A DNA stretch of 64,000 bases from Parasponia andersonii (Eukaryota; Streptophyta; Magnoliopsida; Rosales; Cannabaceae). The number at the start of each line of letters is the position of its first letter. Position 1 is the stretch's first letter. The notes below the pieces were generated by a model. It made no database searches. It was not told where the DNA came from and saw only the letters and a list, made by a program, of their open reading frames with translations. Both the position numbers and the translations under genes were made by a program. This document shows, one piece after another, positions 12,357 to 23,431 of this stretch. The DNA is taken from the NCBI GenBank assembly GCA_002914805.1, contig JXTB01000105.1, positions 819,993 to 883,992 on the forward strand, read 5' to 3'.

Positions 12357-12417
12357 AAGGGTAGAACTAGAAATTTAGCTTAAAAAGTTTTTAAATCTGG
12401 ACATTTAGCTATAAAAT
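12357..12417 (-). repeat. Right terminal inverted repeat of the 4.8-kb element
   Basis: Read in reverse complement it gives TTTTATAGCTAAATGTCCA, a diverged middle, then ACCCTTA, matching the left end in order and spacing. A GA-rich low-complexity tract (about 12215-12350) lies just inside it; the mirrored region inside the left end is CT-rich. Confidence 0.55.
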
Positions 12418-13219
12418 ATAAAATTTTGATATCCATTTAAGCAAAGTTAAAAAAAGGTTCATACAACTAATTTTCTTTTAATTTATCGTGTCAAAATGGA
12501 TGTGAAGTGGTTACATGCCTTGCTGTTGATAATCAAATTTTGAACTACCAAATCTCCACAAGTATTACCCTTATAATGAATTTAGATTCCCCTCCCACTA
12601 CTTTTAATGCATGTATTTTCAAACAGAAGCAGATTAAGGTCTTTTTGGGATATGTTTCAAAATATGTATCAAAACTGTACTATAAATCTTTTTTTCCTCC
12701 AAGTTAAATGTAATTATCAAAAGTCAAATAACGTAATTATCTCTTAACTCAATTTCACGTTCACTCATTCTCGGAAAAATGTGATTGTATTAAGGGAAAA
12801 TTACATAACTAATTTCCTTCATCCTATTCTTGGAAATTCCAAAATTGCAAAAGCATACCAATCGTCCAATGTTCAAAAGGGTACATATTTTTATTAGAGG
12901 AATACTAAAGTATTCATCAATATCATGTGCTTGCATTGGAAACTGTAAGAGCGATCAATCTCTTTATATTGGGATAATTTTGTAAGAAATGTAAGAAATG
13001 TTGCATTTCTCTTGAACTCAAAGGGCTATTGGAATTTTTCTTTTTCTCTCGAGCAATGGATTCTTTAACCGTATACAACGTAGTTAGCCCCGTTCATCTT
13101 AATTATTGTTTTAAGAACTTTATTTTATTAGTTCTTATTCTTTTTCTGGAAACCAGGAGGCGAGTATTATTTCAGATAGAACCGGCTTTGCAATAGTTGC
13201 ATTTTTACATTTTATTCAG
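12418..13219. other. Intergenic, nothing recognised
   Basis: No long coding frame, tRNA-like structure or inverted repeat stood out. The single frame at 12507-12707 is short and featureless. Confidence 0.5.
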
Positions 13220-13500
13220 TTTGTACTTTGTATTTTGATTATCATCAACATTAATTCTTAAATTTAATATTTGTTACAAATTTATACCCTAATGTTAATT
13301 TAGATTAGAGATACTTTAATAAACTTATTTTCAAATCAATTTTTATATATTACAAATTTATACCCTAATGTTAATTTAGATTAGAGATACTTTAATAAAC
13401 TTATTTTCAAATCAATTTTTATATAAATTTATTTTTAATTTTTTAAACGGTATTCTAAATTAATATTAGGATATAAATTTATAACATTAATTTAGAGCGA
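13220..13500. repeat. AT-rich foldback repeat, copy 1 of 3
   Basis: Contains TATTTTGATTATCATCAAC, then ACAAATTTATACCCTAATG with 'TTAATTTAGATTAG', and ends with reversed versions (ATAAATTTATAACATTAA). The same motifs occur near 26385-26830 and 39625-39955, which indicates one dispersed family. Its boundaries are approximate. Confidence 0.45.
13274..13425. repeat. Perfect 76-bp tandem duplication
   Basis: The unit starting TTACAAATTTATACCC occurs at 13274-13349 and again at 13350-13425 with no difference found on reading. It lies inside the AT-rich foldback repeat, so it is a recent local duplication or an assembly artefact. Confidence 0.85.
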
Positions 13501-14503
13501 TATATTATATCTACTAACTCATTCTATAATCTACTGTTTCACTTCAATTTGGTCTATGAACTTTGATTTTTTTTTTTTTTTTTGGATAAACCTATGAACT
13601 TCGAATTGTGTCAATTTTATATCAAACTATGCATAAATCAAGGACTCAAATTGAGATTTTAAAAAAAAATAAAAGAAAAGTGTTCAAAGTAGTAAAAGTA
13701 ATTAAACATTAAAAAATTCAAAAACTAAATTAAAATAATGAAAAGTGCTAAATTCATTCTCTTATCTTGATGCTTGATATGTTGAATCTATTATACTTAA
13801 TAATACATTATAATGTGAAATATTTTAGTAGAAAAATAAGAAGGGAGAATAAAGTTGTGCTAGGACTCCTCCAGGAAAACATATAATTTCAGTCGGAGAT
13901 AGTAATAGCACATTCAAAGTTCAAAGGCCCACATTAATACTGATCCTATAGTTTGAGGAGCGAAAAGGTATACATGACCCTCCACCTTTTAACCACTTTG
14001 AGTGCGGGTGTTTGGAATTGCTCGGTATAATCTCTCCAAACAATGCATGACCTCCTCGATATATTTACCTTTCATTAAACTAGTACATTATTTAGTACCG
14101 TCAAAAACAATTGAACAAGAAATAGTGAATCTGCAACCTGTGACTTGCATGAAAAAAAATATTTCTGTAAGGCTGAAACCATTAAAAAGGAAAAAATAAA
14201 TATATGTATATATAATTTTATGTCATTTGCTTGAATTTACATACATAAACGAGGTGTAAATTCATGATGAGGCATTCACAGATACACGAAGATAGAAACC
14301 AAAAATATTTGGCATAGAGATGAAGTTATATAGAAGGATATCCAGACATCCAACATTTACAGATCAAACAGAAACCAAAAAAAATATGAGGCATAGAGAG
14401 GAAGTTATTTAGGACATCCAAATTATTATATATTATTTATGTATGAATGAAAATTTTTCGACTAATATTTTTTCCGTAAAGAAAAAATGTACCAAGATTT
14501 TGT
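13501..14503. other. Intergenic, 3' flank of the small conserved gene
   Basis: AT-rich with a poly-T run at about 13568-13583. Near 14320 and 14380 there are two similar short segments (AAACCAAAAATATTTGGCAT and AAACCAAAAAAAATATGAGG, each followed by AGAGA-GAAGTTAT), a degenerate local duplication. No gene is seen. Confidence 0.45.
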
Positions 14504-17500
14504 TCAGATCCCGGATGCATTACATTCTTCGAGCAGGTTTAAAAGATCATGTTCAGGAGCGCTCAGAGATGGTAGAATCCTGCGGTTGACTTGAGTTTGT
14601 GTTGACTTGGGTTTCGTCCCAGCATCCTCTGCTTCAAGAGACTCTCCTTCCTTCATCACTGGCAAATCGCCCCTCCGACGAACCGTCGCAGATACCTGCT
14701 CCTTCCATATTCTGCCATCCTGAAGTTTCAAAAGTTCACCATAGAATCTTATGAGCAAAACAGTTTTACAGAAGCTTAATAACATGTAAAAGTGATATTC
14801 CACGCCAAACACCTCCATGCAGTAAAGCAAATCTTTTGATTGGGCTAGCTAGCCTTGTGATATACAGAGGCAACACAAGGTCCAGGCTACCAACTCTACT
14901 AAATACTTTCGAGAAGAATATATGTTGCATCATTGATTCCTTAGAGCTCTTAGTGGGTAAAGAATAGTTTAAAACAAACAATCTATCGATTAAAGTACTT
15001 AAAATGACTGACATTACTTTCTTTTCTTCCACCTCACTTTTTCTTCTCACAACAATAAAAGGTGCTTTCACCAAGCAAGGATATAATCCTACTCTTGTTT
15101 GGTCCTTTCAGGCCCTTAATCCAACCTCAATCTTCCCTTCACCGAGCACTTCTTGGTCTGACTTCATCCGCCCTCAAGTCGTCGTCATGAACCGGGAGGA
15201 CGTGCAGTTGTTTTTGCTTGCAATGGTGGCCGGCCGAGTACTTTTCATTGCAACAGTAACACAAGTTCTCGCGACGAGATCGGATTTTTGATTCAGTGAG
15301 GCAGCAAAATGGGGAAGCAAGCTTCGTCTGGGGCGCAGGTAGGGCACATTGCAAAGTGATGGGAGAGGACAAAGGAGTCAGGGTGTGCAGAGGATGGCGA
15401 GGAGTAATTGAAGGAGAGCTAGGTGAAAGCGGCGTTGTGGGCTTGTTGGGTCGAAAAGATGGAGTTGGGCCACGACCTGATTTCAGCAACCCAAGTTTCT
15501 TTTCTGCAAGTTGGGCCACTTTCATCATGTTATCCAGCCCAACAAGCTCCATAACCATGACCTCTGCCAATATCTCGACCTTGCAGTTGTTCAAGAAGGC
15601 GCTCTCAAGGACTTCCTTCGTCACGTTCATGGGAGCCGCTGCAAGAATAACAAACTGTGAACGTACTCTTTCACGGTCGTATCCTGTCAGAGGGAAAGTA
15701 ATTGCTAGCAAGCGAAGGGCCATGGTGGTTTGGAATCGGTCCAAAAGCATACTCTAGAATTCAACCTAGCTCCAAAAGGGTCGTCGATAGTGTTCCCATT
15801 GATACCATGCTAGGGCCGATCCTTCCACATATGGCAACTGCAGCTAAGCGATCCCCATCGCTCATGCGTTTGATGTCGAAGTATCAGTTGACCCGAAGAA
15901 GCCAACCACTCGGATCTTTGCCATCGAAGCAAGGAAAATGGAGTTTAGCGGCGTGATGCTCCAAAGGAAGACCCAAAGATCCAACAGCAGATCCGATCAT
16001 CGTGGTGGTGCCTGACGCCAGGGTTGTAAAATCACGCGCTGCCGCAAGTGGTTGCTAGTGGATTGGGTTGGTGGTTGTCGGAGGAAAACATTGATTGAAG
16101 CGGGTCGTGAGGAATTCCAGATGCTTGTCAATGGTGGCGATCTTCCAAGCGTCAGTCTGAGAGCAGTGAAATCACGTTGTCGTGTGCTCTGCTCCACCTG
16201 CAATTGCTCCTCCATTTAATCGAGACGAATTTCAACCTCGCTACAAGTATTCACCACCATGATGGAAGTAGGCTTTGATACCACGATGATAGATCCAAAC
16301 TCGTGATAGTGTATCTAAGACTAGAATTAAGGGAAGAAAGAGGGATATTTTATTGACTGAATAATGAAAACATAGCCAGGAATTAGAGAACCTGGTTTTC
16401 TCCCACAGAGCATCTTATTCTCTCATACAATGGTCATGCCCTCTTCCCCATCATTCCTTCCCATACATAAAGCTCTCTCTACTAACAAACTCTCAAACGA
16501 CTCCAGAGTATTCATAGCTCAACACACCAAGACCTCAGTAAAACTACCTTTCTGTACATGACAGGTCATATTGTCAAATATCTCATACGACTAATTCTGC
16601 TTATGCTTCCTCCTAGCATAGGTAAAACGTAATGGAGGCTCATCACTTATTTGTGAGCTTCTTGTGACTTGTAGACAATCTGTTTGCATTGAAGTGGAAG
16701 TAAATTATTGCATCTTGCTTCAGCAAACAGTGCCACGTGGATGGTTAAACCAGATGATTCATAACAAATGCAACAGTACTTGGTCATGATTCATAACTAG
16801 TAAATCTCAATGCCTAGGTTAAACTATACAATTGCAATCAGACCATCAATAAATTTCAATGATCAGCAAAATAGGCCTTTCAAACATAGCTTGGTGATTG
16901 AAAGCTGACTATCCAAGGGTGCACACTGACTGTAATTTACTACCTCAAGTCAGACTAGCATGCATGCATAACATCCAAATTCCGCATTAAATTAAACCAT
17001 CCACACTGATGAGTTATTGCAGTTCGGAAAATAAAATGAAAAAGAGAAAAGAAACAGATTCATGAGATGTGTGCCTGGAAACAACAATAGAAAAGATACG
17101 CAGTTAAACCAAAACAAATCTTAAAAGGAAAACAAGAGATAAGCTTACATTAAGAATTGAAGGTTCAGGTAATGGGCACTGAATCGGTCTGTCATTATCA
17201 AGAGGCTCATTTGGGTGTTCAACTGGTTTAAACTCAACTGCTACTTCAATCCCATGAGGAGATGCAGCAGCAATTGGAGCACCAGTAGTATCCGAAGCAG
17301 GGGCGACTACTTCCCTCTCAACCTGAACCACGCAAAGCGTATCAAAGTTCATTTCGAGCAAGAAAATCATGTCATGCCGGGGAAATCAGATCACCATATG
17401 TTAGAAGTGTCTGTATGTCCTCATTTTACTCACAAGGCCTAGAAAGCAAAGAAGAAACTAACATAACCAAACCCAACAAGAGTAGGAAGACACCCAATTG

Positions 17501-18111
17501 AAAGCAAGATCTATAAATCTAATACCAGTTTCCAAATGGTCAAAATAAAATGAACAAACTAAGAATATAGCAAATGAAACCATAAATCCTCTATTCTTGT
17601 TTGTAATGCAATATCCAGTTAAAAGCCTCAGGATTAGGATAAACTCCATAACCAAAACAGAATAGTACAAATCCAAGATCAAGCAGTTCAAGCTACAATA
17701 ACATAACCAAAAGTCAAACCCTTTCACAAGTCGCAATATTTAAAAATAAATCAGACCAGCAAAAAAAATCCAAAAATTAAATGAGGTTAGATCTTCAAAA
17801 AATATTCACAATACAAGACCAGATCAAACTTCAAACCACATTTCACCCATTATAAGATCCCAATGAAAAAAGTCAACCCAAGTCCAAAGCCGGCAATCAA
17901 AAAACTATTCCAACAGAAAGATTCATTCATACCTGAGCCTAAAACACAGTTACTATAGATTCACAAGTGATTAAAACACATCTCACGAAATTATAAAAAT
18001 AATACAAAAATACCCAGATGAAAAAAATGAGAATAGAGATCTTACAAGGGCACTCTGGCTTCTTCTATGGCCAGTTCTGCTGACAGAGAACCTAGAGAAA
18101 ATACCCACCAT
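14504..18111 (-). CDS. Conserved plant protein of unknown function, 151 aa, three exons
   Basis: Exons in transcript order are 18111-18046 (22 codons), 17322-17149 (58 codons) and 14719-14504 (71 codons plus stop). Both introns lie between codons and are GT-AG (donors GTAAGA and GTAAGC). The protein starts MVGIFSRFSVSRTGHRRSQS, a basic Ser/Arg-rich N-terminus. An Ala/Pro-rich stretch follows, then a probable core VEFKPVEHPNEPLDNDRPIQ and CPLPEPSILNDGRIWKEQ, and the end LPSLSAPEHDLLNLLEECNA. I recall similar small proteins across land plants but cannot name a function. No membrane segment or catalytic motif is visible. The 2.4-kb second intron has taken in a Ty3/gypsy remnant. A (GA)n tract, in transcript sense, lies about 80-105 bases upstream of the ATG. 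Confidence 0.8.
15139..16215 (-). pseudogene. Ty3/gypsy gag remnant
   Basis: The capsid-like part (about 15957-15750) reads LHFPCFDGKDPSGWLLRVN then a stop codon; FDG-DP-GWL-R is typical of plant gypsy gag. It shifts frame into 15750-15139, which contains MALRLLAITFPLTGYDRERV and a zinc knuckle CYCCNEKYSAGHHCK (C-X2-C-X4-H-X4-C with a variant last position). The frame at 16215-15997 is the diverged N-terminal part. Stops and frameshifts show that it is dead. Confidence 0.7.
16271..16283 (-). other. Primer-binding site of the gypsy remnant
   Basis: On the minus strand it reads TGGTATCAAAGCC, close to the initiator tRNA-Met complement TGGTATCAGAGCC used by most plant LTR retrotransposons. It lies three bases after the LTR-like end and before gag, as expected. 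Confidence 0.65.
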
Positions 18112-18184
18112 TTTTTTTTTCTCAAATCAAAGCTATTACCAATAAAAGGCTTTATTTTTTTCCCCTTCCTGATCTATGAACAAA

Positions 18185-18187
<3 letters not shown>

Positions 18188-18216
<29 letters not shown>
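18188..18216. repeat. (CT)n microsatellite upstream of the 151-aa gene
   Basis: About 14 CT repeats, read as GA in transcript sense, in the likely 5' UTR or core promoter of the minus-strand gene. GA/CT tracts are common there in plants and may bind BPC/GAGA-type factors. That role is inference. Confidence 0.8.
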
Positions 18217-18220
<4 letters not shown>

Positions 18221-19322
18221 GTAGAGAGTATGAATTAAAGCTCTGAAGTGTGTGCTAAGCTTTACATTCACAAAAAGGTAGTCCGGTTTAGGGTTGTTTT
18301 AACCCGACAATAATACAAATCTATACCAGGCAGATTAGGTTTGGTTTTGTTTGCTTGGCGTGATGGGTTTTGTCTGTTTGGGATGGATTCCTTTGTAATA
18401 TTGTAATTACAAATTTACACTTTGGAGTCGGTGGAAGTGGAAACAAAGCGGTGACTGAGAACAAAAGGACGGTGCCAAGAATCCATCCATCCAAATATAA
18501 TACAATATAATGCAACAAACAAACAATCAATGAATAATCAATGTGCAATCCTACTAATAAAATAGAACTATTTTTATTAAACACTTTCACATCGCTTGCT
18601 CAATTTTTTTTTGAAAAAAATAATAATATTAAGGAAGTGTTAAAAATATTTTCTTTTATAAATATTTTTCACTTTATTATTATTCTACTATTTTATTATA
18701 TGGTTCATAAATTTATTATTTATTTTTATATTTTCATAACAATAGAATATACGTATCAAATAATAAAACTAGATAATCCAAGAGATAAGCTTTTAACGAG
18801 CATCTTTGCTTTTTGCACCCAAAATTTGTGGTAAATTATATAACATTATTTTTTAGGTTTCTAACATTTTAACCTATAAAAGTAAAAACAACGATATGGT
18901 GCGTCAATTTTTTTCTAATTCTCATACTATTTTTTTAGAAAAATATCATTTTCAAAAAAAATTAGAAAAAANACCTTTACTGTGGCGAGAATCCCAATTT
19001 TATGTTCAAACGACACCTTTTCTTTGTTCCAAGTCTCCAATTAGTAGAGGAGGCCGAAGAACGTAGTTTTGGAGTCAACAACAGAGTCTACGGCGGTAAG
19101 TAGAGTGACGATCAGAACGACGATTAGATTTTTGAACAGATCGAGACTGAGAGAATAGACCAAAACGAGACAAGGGATGCACAAAGCTCAAGCAGAGAAT
19201 AGCGAATCACATATTTAATCGGTTGTTAGTATCCTTCTAGAAGCTTCATGATAAAGTAAAGGATGGTCAGTGAGAGCGCGAGGCCGATGTGCTTCATCCT
19301 TATATGTGGAGCTGGAGCTTAC
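18217..19322. other. Intergenic with isolated N at 18972
   Basis: Very AT-rich from 18541 to 18970, then of more normal composition after the N. No gene was recognised. The N lies inside an A-run and may mark a join. Confidence 0.45.
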
Positions 19323-19471
19323 TTCACCAGTGGCGGCGCTAATGGAGGAATGGTCGCTCGCTCTGCTTGGGTTCTGTTTTCTACAGAAGAGCTAGGACAT
19401 GATACTCCAGTTAGTGAAGTCGCACTCTCCAAGGCTTCAAATTCTCTCTTTACCAAATCTGAAGCTTCCAT
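19323..19471 (-). other. Possible orphan first exon, function unknown
   Basis: On the minus strand an ATG at 19471 opens a 49-codon frame beginning MEASDLVKREFEALESATSL. It runs to a good splice donor (AA/GTAAGC at 19323/19322). The sequence before the ATG is CT-rich, like a plant 5' UTR. Composition is coding-like, but I found no following exon: the next DNA is AT-rich and contains the N at 18972. It could be a truncated gene, a fragment or chance. Confidence 0.2.
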
Positions 19472-19845
19472 CTTTTGTTGATTTTCCTGGTTTATAGATA
19501 AGATAAGTGGAAGCAGAAATAAGAAAAGAGATAGAGAACAAGAGAGACAGAGCTCCCAACAAAGTCAGCTAATCCCTTATCGAGCCCAGATGAGGTGCTT
19601 AAGCTGGAGATACACTAGTAATATCCAAATCCAAATCTAAATCTTGAGTTGAGATAGTTGTCACCGAGAACAGACCCATTATATTTATGATCAACATTAT
19701 AAACTGAATAATGGCTAATGCTTTACATTGCACCATTAATATTATTTCTTTAAGGGTGGTTGATGAATATGAGGACTGACTAAGGGATTTGAAGATTGTA
19801 GATCAAACAAGAGTACTATATCATATCATGAGTTGAGGTGTTGTG

Positions 19846-19915
<70 letters not shown>

Positions 19916-20069
19916 ATATGAGATATAAAATATAATGATTCTACATGTAGGTCCAACAATGAACGTACAGAGGATTGTGTGAGAGAGAAGTAAGGGAGAG
20001 AGTGTGTGACTCACTATGTGAGAGTTTTGCCTATGTTTAATAAAATAAATAATAATTCAACTAAAATAC
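19472..20069. other. Intergenic with a long (TA)n microsatellite
   Basis: No gene was found. The (TA)n run occupies 19847-19911 and yields spurious frames of alternating Ile/Tyr. Confidence 0.55.
19847..19911. repeat. (TA)n microsatellite, about 32 units
   Basis: Uninterrupted alternating TA over about 65 bases, likely polymorphic in length. Confidence 0.95.
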
Positions 20070-20600
20070 ATATTTTTAAGTCATGGTAAATAAATCATAT
20101 ATCACCTCTTAATAATGGCAAATAAGTAATTTATCATGGGTATAATAATAAATATGCTTACAAGTGATAAAATTTTTAAGTCATAGTAAATAAATAATAT
20201 ACCACCTCATAATAGTATTAAATAAGTAATTTACTAGGGTATAATAGTAAATATGCTAGCATTTACAAGTGACAAAAACGTTTAAGTCATAGTAAATAAA
20301 TCATATACTACCTCTTAGTAGTAGTAAATAAGTAATTTACTAGGAGTATAATGGTAAATATGACACAGTATACCAGCGATAAAATTTGTCAAGTCATGGT
20401 AAATAAATCATATACCACCTCTTAATAATGGTAAATGAGTTATTTACTAAGAGTGTAATAGTAAATATACTACATTATACAAGCAATAAAATCTTTTAAG
20501 TCATGGTAAATAAATCATATATCACCTTTTAATAGTGGTAAATAAGTAATTTACTATAGATATAATGGTAAATATACTACTGTCAACAAGTGTAAATTTT
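20070..20600 (+). repeat. Tandem array, five copies of a 100-107 bp unit
   Basis: AAGTCAT recurs at 20078, 20178, 20284, 20391 and 20498 (spacings 100, 106, 107, 107). Each is followed by GGTAAATAAATCATAT, CACCTCTTAATA, AAATAAGTAATTTACTA, 'GTATAATGGTAAATAT' and a variable end. The copies differ by point changes. No coding potential. It looks like a minor tandem repeat or the sub-repeats of an element. Confidence 0.85.
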
Positions 20601-20604
20601 TTTA

Positions 20605-20890
20605 TCTACCGATATATATAATTTATTTATCATATTATATAATTTATTAACTACGATAAACTTTTCATTTACCGATCGATGTAAATGTTTCGTTTACTAG
20701 TATGTATTTTTCATTTATTAGTGTATATTATTAATTTACAATGTATATAATTTATTTACTAATTAATTTACCATAATATATAATTAATTTACTTGTATAT
20801 ATAATTAATTTACCAATGTATCTAATTAATTTACCAAATTATATATTTAATTTACTAATCATTTACCAGTATATATAATTAATTTACCTG
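20605..20890. repeat. AATTTAC-rich degenerate repeat next to the array
   Basis: Short units such as ATATATAATTAATTTACC recur. Their ATTTAC core is the reverse complement of the GTAAAT core in the array just upstream. The two blocks could be decayed halves of one inverted-repeat element, but clean ends were not found. Confidence 0.45.
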
Positions 20891-23336
20891 CCAAATAGTC
20901 GAGTTTTTCATTTTCGTGTATACCAAACACTCATTATACATGTGCTAAAATTTATCTAGACAAAATTGGTATAATTATAACCCAATTCAATAATAAACTT
21001 CACTATATTAATCAATTCTCAATTTTATTTTCTTGCATACCAAACACTCGTATGCATAGAAAGAACTGTAAACGAATCATGAACTTGAGATACACACAAG
21101 AATTCAAACTGAAATTCTACAAAATCTATTAGATAAAAATAAGAGAAAAAACAAGAAAGACTAATTCACGAATCTAAAATCTATAATAAAGATTTTATTA
21201 TTTACAGAGGACTCATCATCACCCACTTTAATAAGCTAGCTATATTTATATAATAAGAAAAAAGCTAAACAGGAATAGAAGACAACAAATCAGAAAACAA
21301 ATTCTGCCCGTAATTGTTTTTCTCAATTCTTCTTTTTCTTCCTATCTTCCTATAAGAAGTGATACAGTCAGATCCAAGCAAAAGCCATGATGTTTTGGAT
21401 CTTCAAATTAGAATTCTCACCTAGTTCTGATTGATTTTGATTCAACTCAACTAATTCAAAGTAAGCACCCAAGGCCTTTGGCAGCTGAATCATCGACCAC
21501 AACTGAAACCGATTTCTTCTTCGAGAATGATGACAAAGGGAGCAAACTCGACATTGAAGAAACTACAAATGTCGATCCAGTATATACGTTAGATCTTCTT
21601 GCAGCAACCAAAATCTTTATATCCACTATCCTTATCCTCTTTGGTGCCATTTATGGATCAAGATCTAACTTCTGGGTCTACTTCAATTTATTATATATCT
21701 TGAGCCTGAAATCAATGAAGAAGGCGAAGAGAGAGTGAATGAGTATGGGTAAAATGGGTTTTAAGAAAATATAAATAAAAAAAATGGATATATTTATTAA
21801 TAAGATAAAAAAGAGATATGTATTAATCCTTACCCAAAAGTGGGGTACTTTTGTACAAAGCCATTTTTCTTTCATTGAGATAAAGAAACCTATTATTAAA
21901 AAAATATAAACTTTTACAATAATAGAATCCAATGGAAGGAAAAATTTTCTATAGCTAGGTTAATAAGCTCTATCTTTCACTTCTAAAACAAATCTAACTA
22001 ATTCATGTGAAGTTTCATCATACACACGTGATCAAATAAGATATCAAAAAAAAAAAGAAAATAAGAATAATATATTCAATAGTAAAATACACCCTTAATA
22101 AGACATTGAACAATTATCAATGTATTTGACTTTCAAAAATAGGAGATTTTAAGCCGATAAATATCAAATCCTACCAACAAACCATACTCAACCACTTAAG
22201 TTGCTATTCTGAATGATCTAGTAACAGGTTTTCTATTGAGATCAATATTCTTCGGCTTTTATTATTCCAGATCCTAAACTAAACCTACGTATAAAATAGA
22301 ACAGAATAATTATAAAGATTACAATCAACTTTCACTCAAAAGAAAAGAACTATTAAATAAGAATAATATAAAAAATAAAACAAAAATGAAAGAAAATCTT
22401 ACTAAAAAAAGATACTAGGAAGGATCTCTTTCATAGCCACAGGAGATGGGAGACCGGAGTTATATAGAGGAATGAAAGTTTTCTGTCTTACTTCAATTCT
22501 ATTTAGTATTTGAATACAGCATGACTTTTTAACTATATCTTATCCTAGAATAAGATTATATTATTACATAATATAAAATTAATTTCAGAGTTTGGAGTAG
22601 GGGAGTGGGGGGAATTATCACCTACATATATGCTGAAAATATATCACAAAGCACCTAAACACTATTCATTGAAAAACAAATTGTGAAACTCTTGTATCAA
22701 AATGCTAAAAACACCTTAGTAATGTGTTATGATAAAATGTGAAACTTACGCCATCACTATTTTTAGAGTTTCTTAGACAAATCGTTGAATTTTAGGTCAT
22801 TTTTTAAACAATGATTGTTTTCTAAATACCATTAAAATGCCCAAATTTATTAAAAAAATACCAAAATAAATTAGTTGTAAAAGAAATATATCAATATCAT
22901 ACTATCAAAATTAATGGATTTTATATAAACTTGATATGCTAATAAAAAATGGTATAATATACATAAAATTGATGTAAATATCTAAAATTGATATTTTTTT
23001 TTGTATAAAATTGATCTGCAAAAAAATGCTATTTAGCAAAATAAAATTAAATAGCAGCGATTTATTAAATTGGTGTAAAAAATGACCATTTTTAAATTGA
23101 TGTGAAACATGAAATTTTTATAAATATTCATGTTCTTACTTTTTGATTTTAAAGTAAAATGAATGCAAGATATATCTTCAAACAAATCTTGATTCTTGAT
23201 AATATTTTCACATTTTTACTTGATTTAATTACTGGGATATTGTCAATTTTGACCTTTTTTAAAAAAAAATCCATTATGTAATATGGGATTAATTATAATT
23301 ATTTAAATATAGACATTTTTCTTAAATAAAATATAT
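20891..23336. other. Gene-poor AT-rich DNA
   Basis: The phrase ATACCAAACACTC occurs twice (near 20922 and 21036). A frame at 21478-21738 starts with a Ser/Thr/Glu-rich stretch and a hydrophobic segment (AATKIFISTILILFGAIYG), but it lacks an ATG where reading begins and matches nothing I recognise. No RNA gene or element end is clear. Confidence 0.4.
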
Positions 23337-23430
23337 GGCATGTGCTCCTATAATCTAGTAATAGTAGAAAAGTTCAGATTGTAGGTGTCGTGACATTAAG
23401 TATTAGTTTTTATAATATTTAAAAATGACA
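23337..23430 (+). repeat. 94-bp exact direct repeat, copy A
   Basis: Starts GGCATGTGCTCC and ends AAAAATGACA, immediately before the isolated N at 23431. It is identical base for base to 24309-24402. The sharp end at the N suggests a contig end. Confidence 0.95.
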
Positions 23431-23431
23431 N

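Larger units (their letters stand above)
7634..12417. mobile_element. Large non-autonomous Mutator/foldback-like element
   Basis: The two ends form a terminal inverted repeat. Left 7634-7696 contains TTTTATTGCTAAATGTCCA and ends in ACCCTTAT. The reverse complement of 12357-12417 contains TTTTATAGCTAAATGTCCA and again reaches ACCCTTA after nearly the same spacing (36 and 35 bases). Inside, the left half (about 8280-10190) is full of degenerate GGTTCATGA and GGTATATG motifs on the + strand. The right half (about 10700-11970) carries the same motifs reversed (ATGAACCAT, CATATACCA), so the arms are long, decayed inverted repeats. The centre (about 10190-10660) is a different, non-palindromic segment. 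No transposase frame is present. Mutator-like elements with long sub-repeated TIRs are the best analogy. The target duplication was not resolved. Confidence 0.5.
15110..16600 (-). mobile_element. Ty3/gypsy LTR-retrotransposon remnant (LTR part, PBS, gag)
   Basis: It sits inside intron 2 of the 151-aa gene, in the same orientation. In order on the minus strand: an LTR-like stretch (about 16600-16291, with an AATAAA and ending near CTATCA), a tRNA-Met-type primer site, then gag. No pol and no second LTR were found on the downstream side, so the element is truncated. The start of the LTR is not resolved. Confidence 0.65.

Noticed and set aside
15296-15757. 153-residue + strand frame
   Set aside because: It is the antisense of the gypsy gag remnant, whose zinc knuckle and capsid motifs are on the minus strand.
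19826-20014. Frame with a long alternating Ile-Tyr run
   Set aside because: Direct product of the (TA)n microsatellite.
21478-21738. 86-residue frame with one hydrophobic segment
   Set aside because: The reading does not start at ATG, no homology was recognised and the surroundings are AT-rich repeats.
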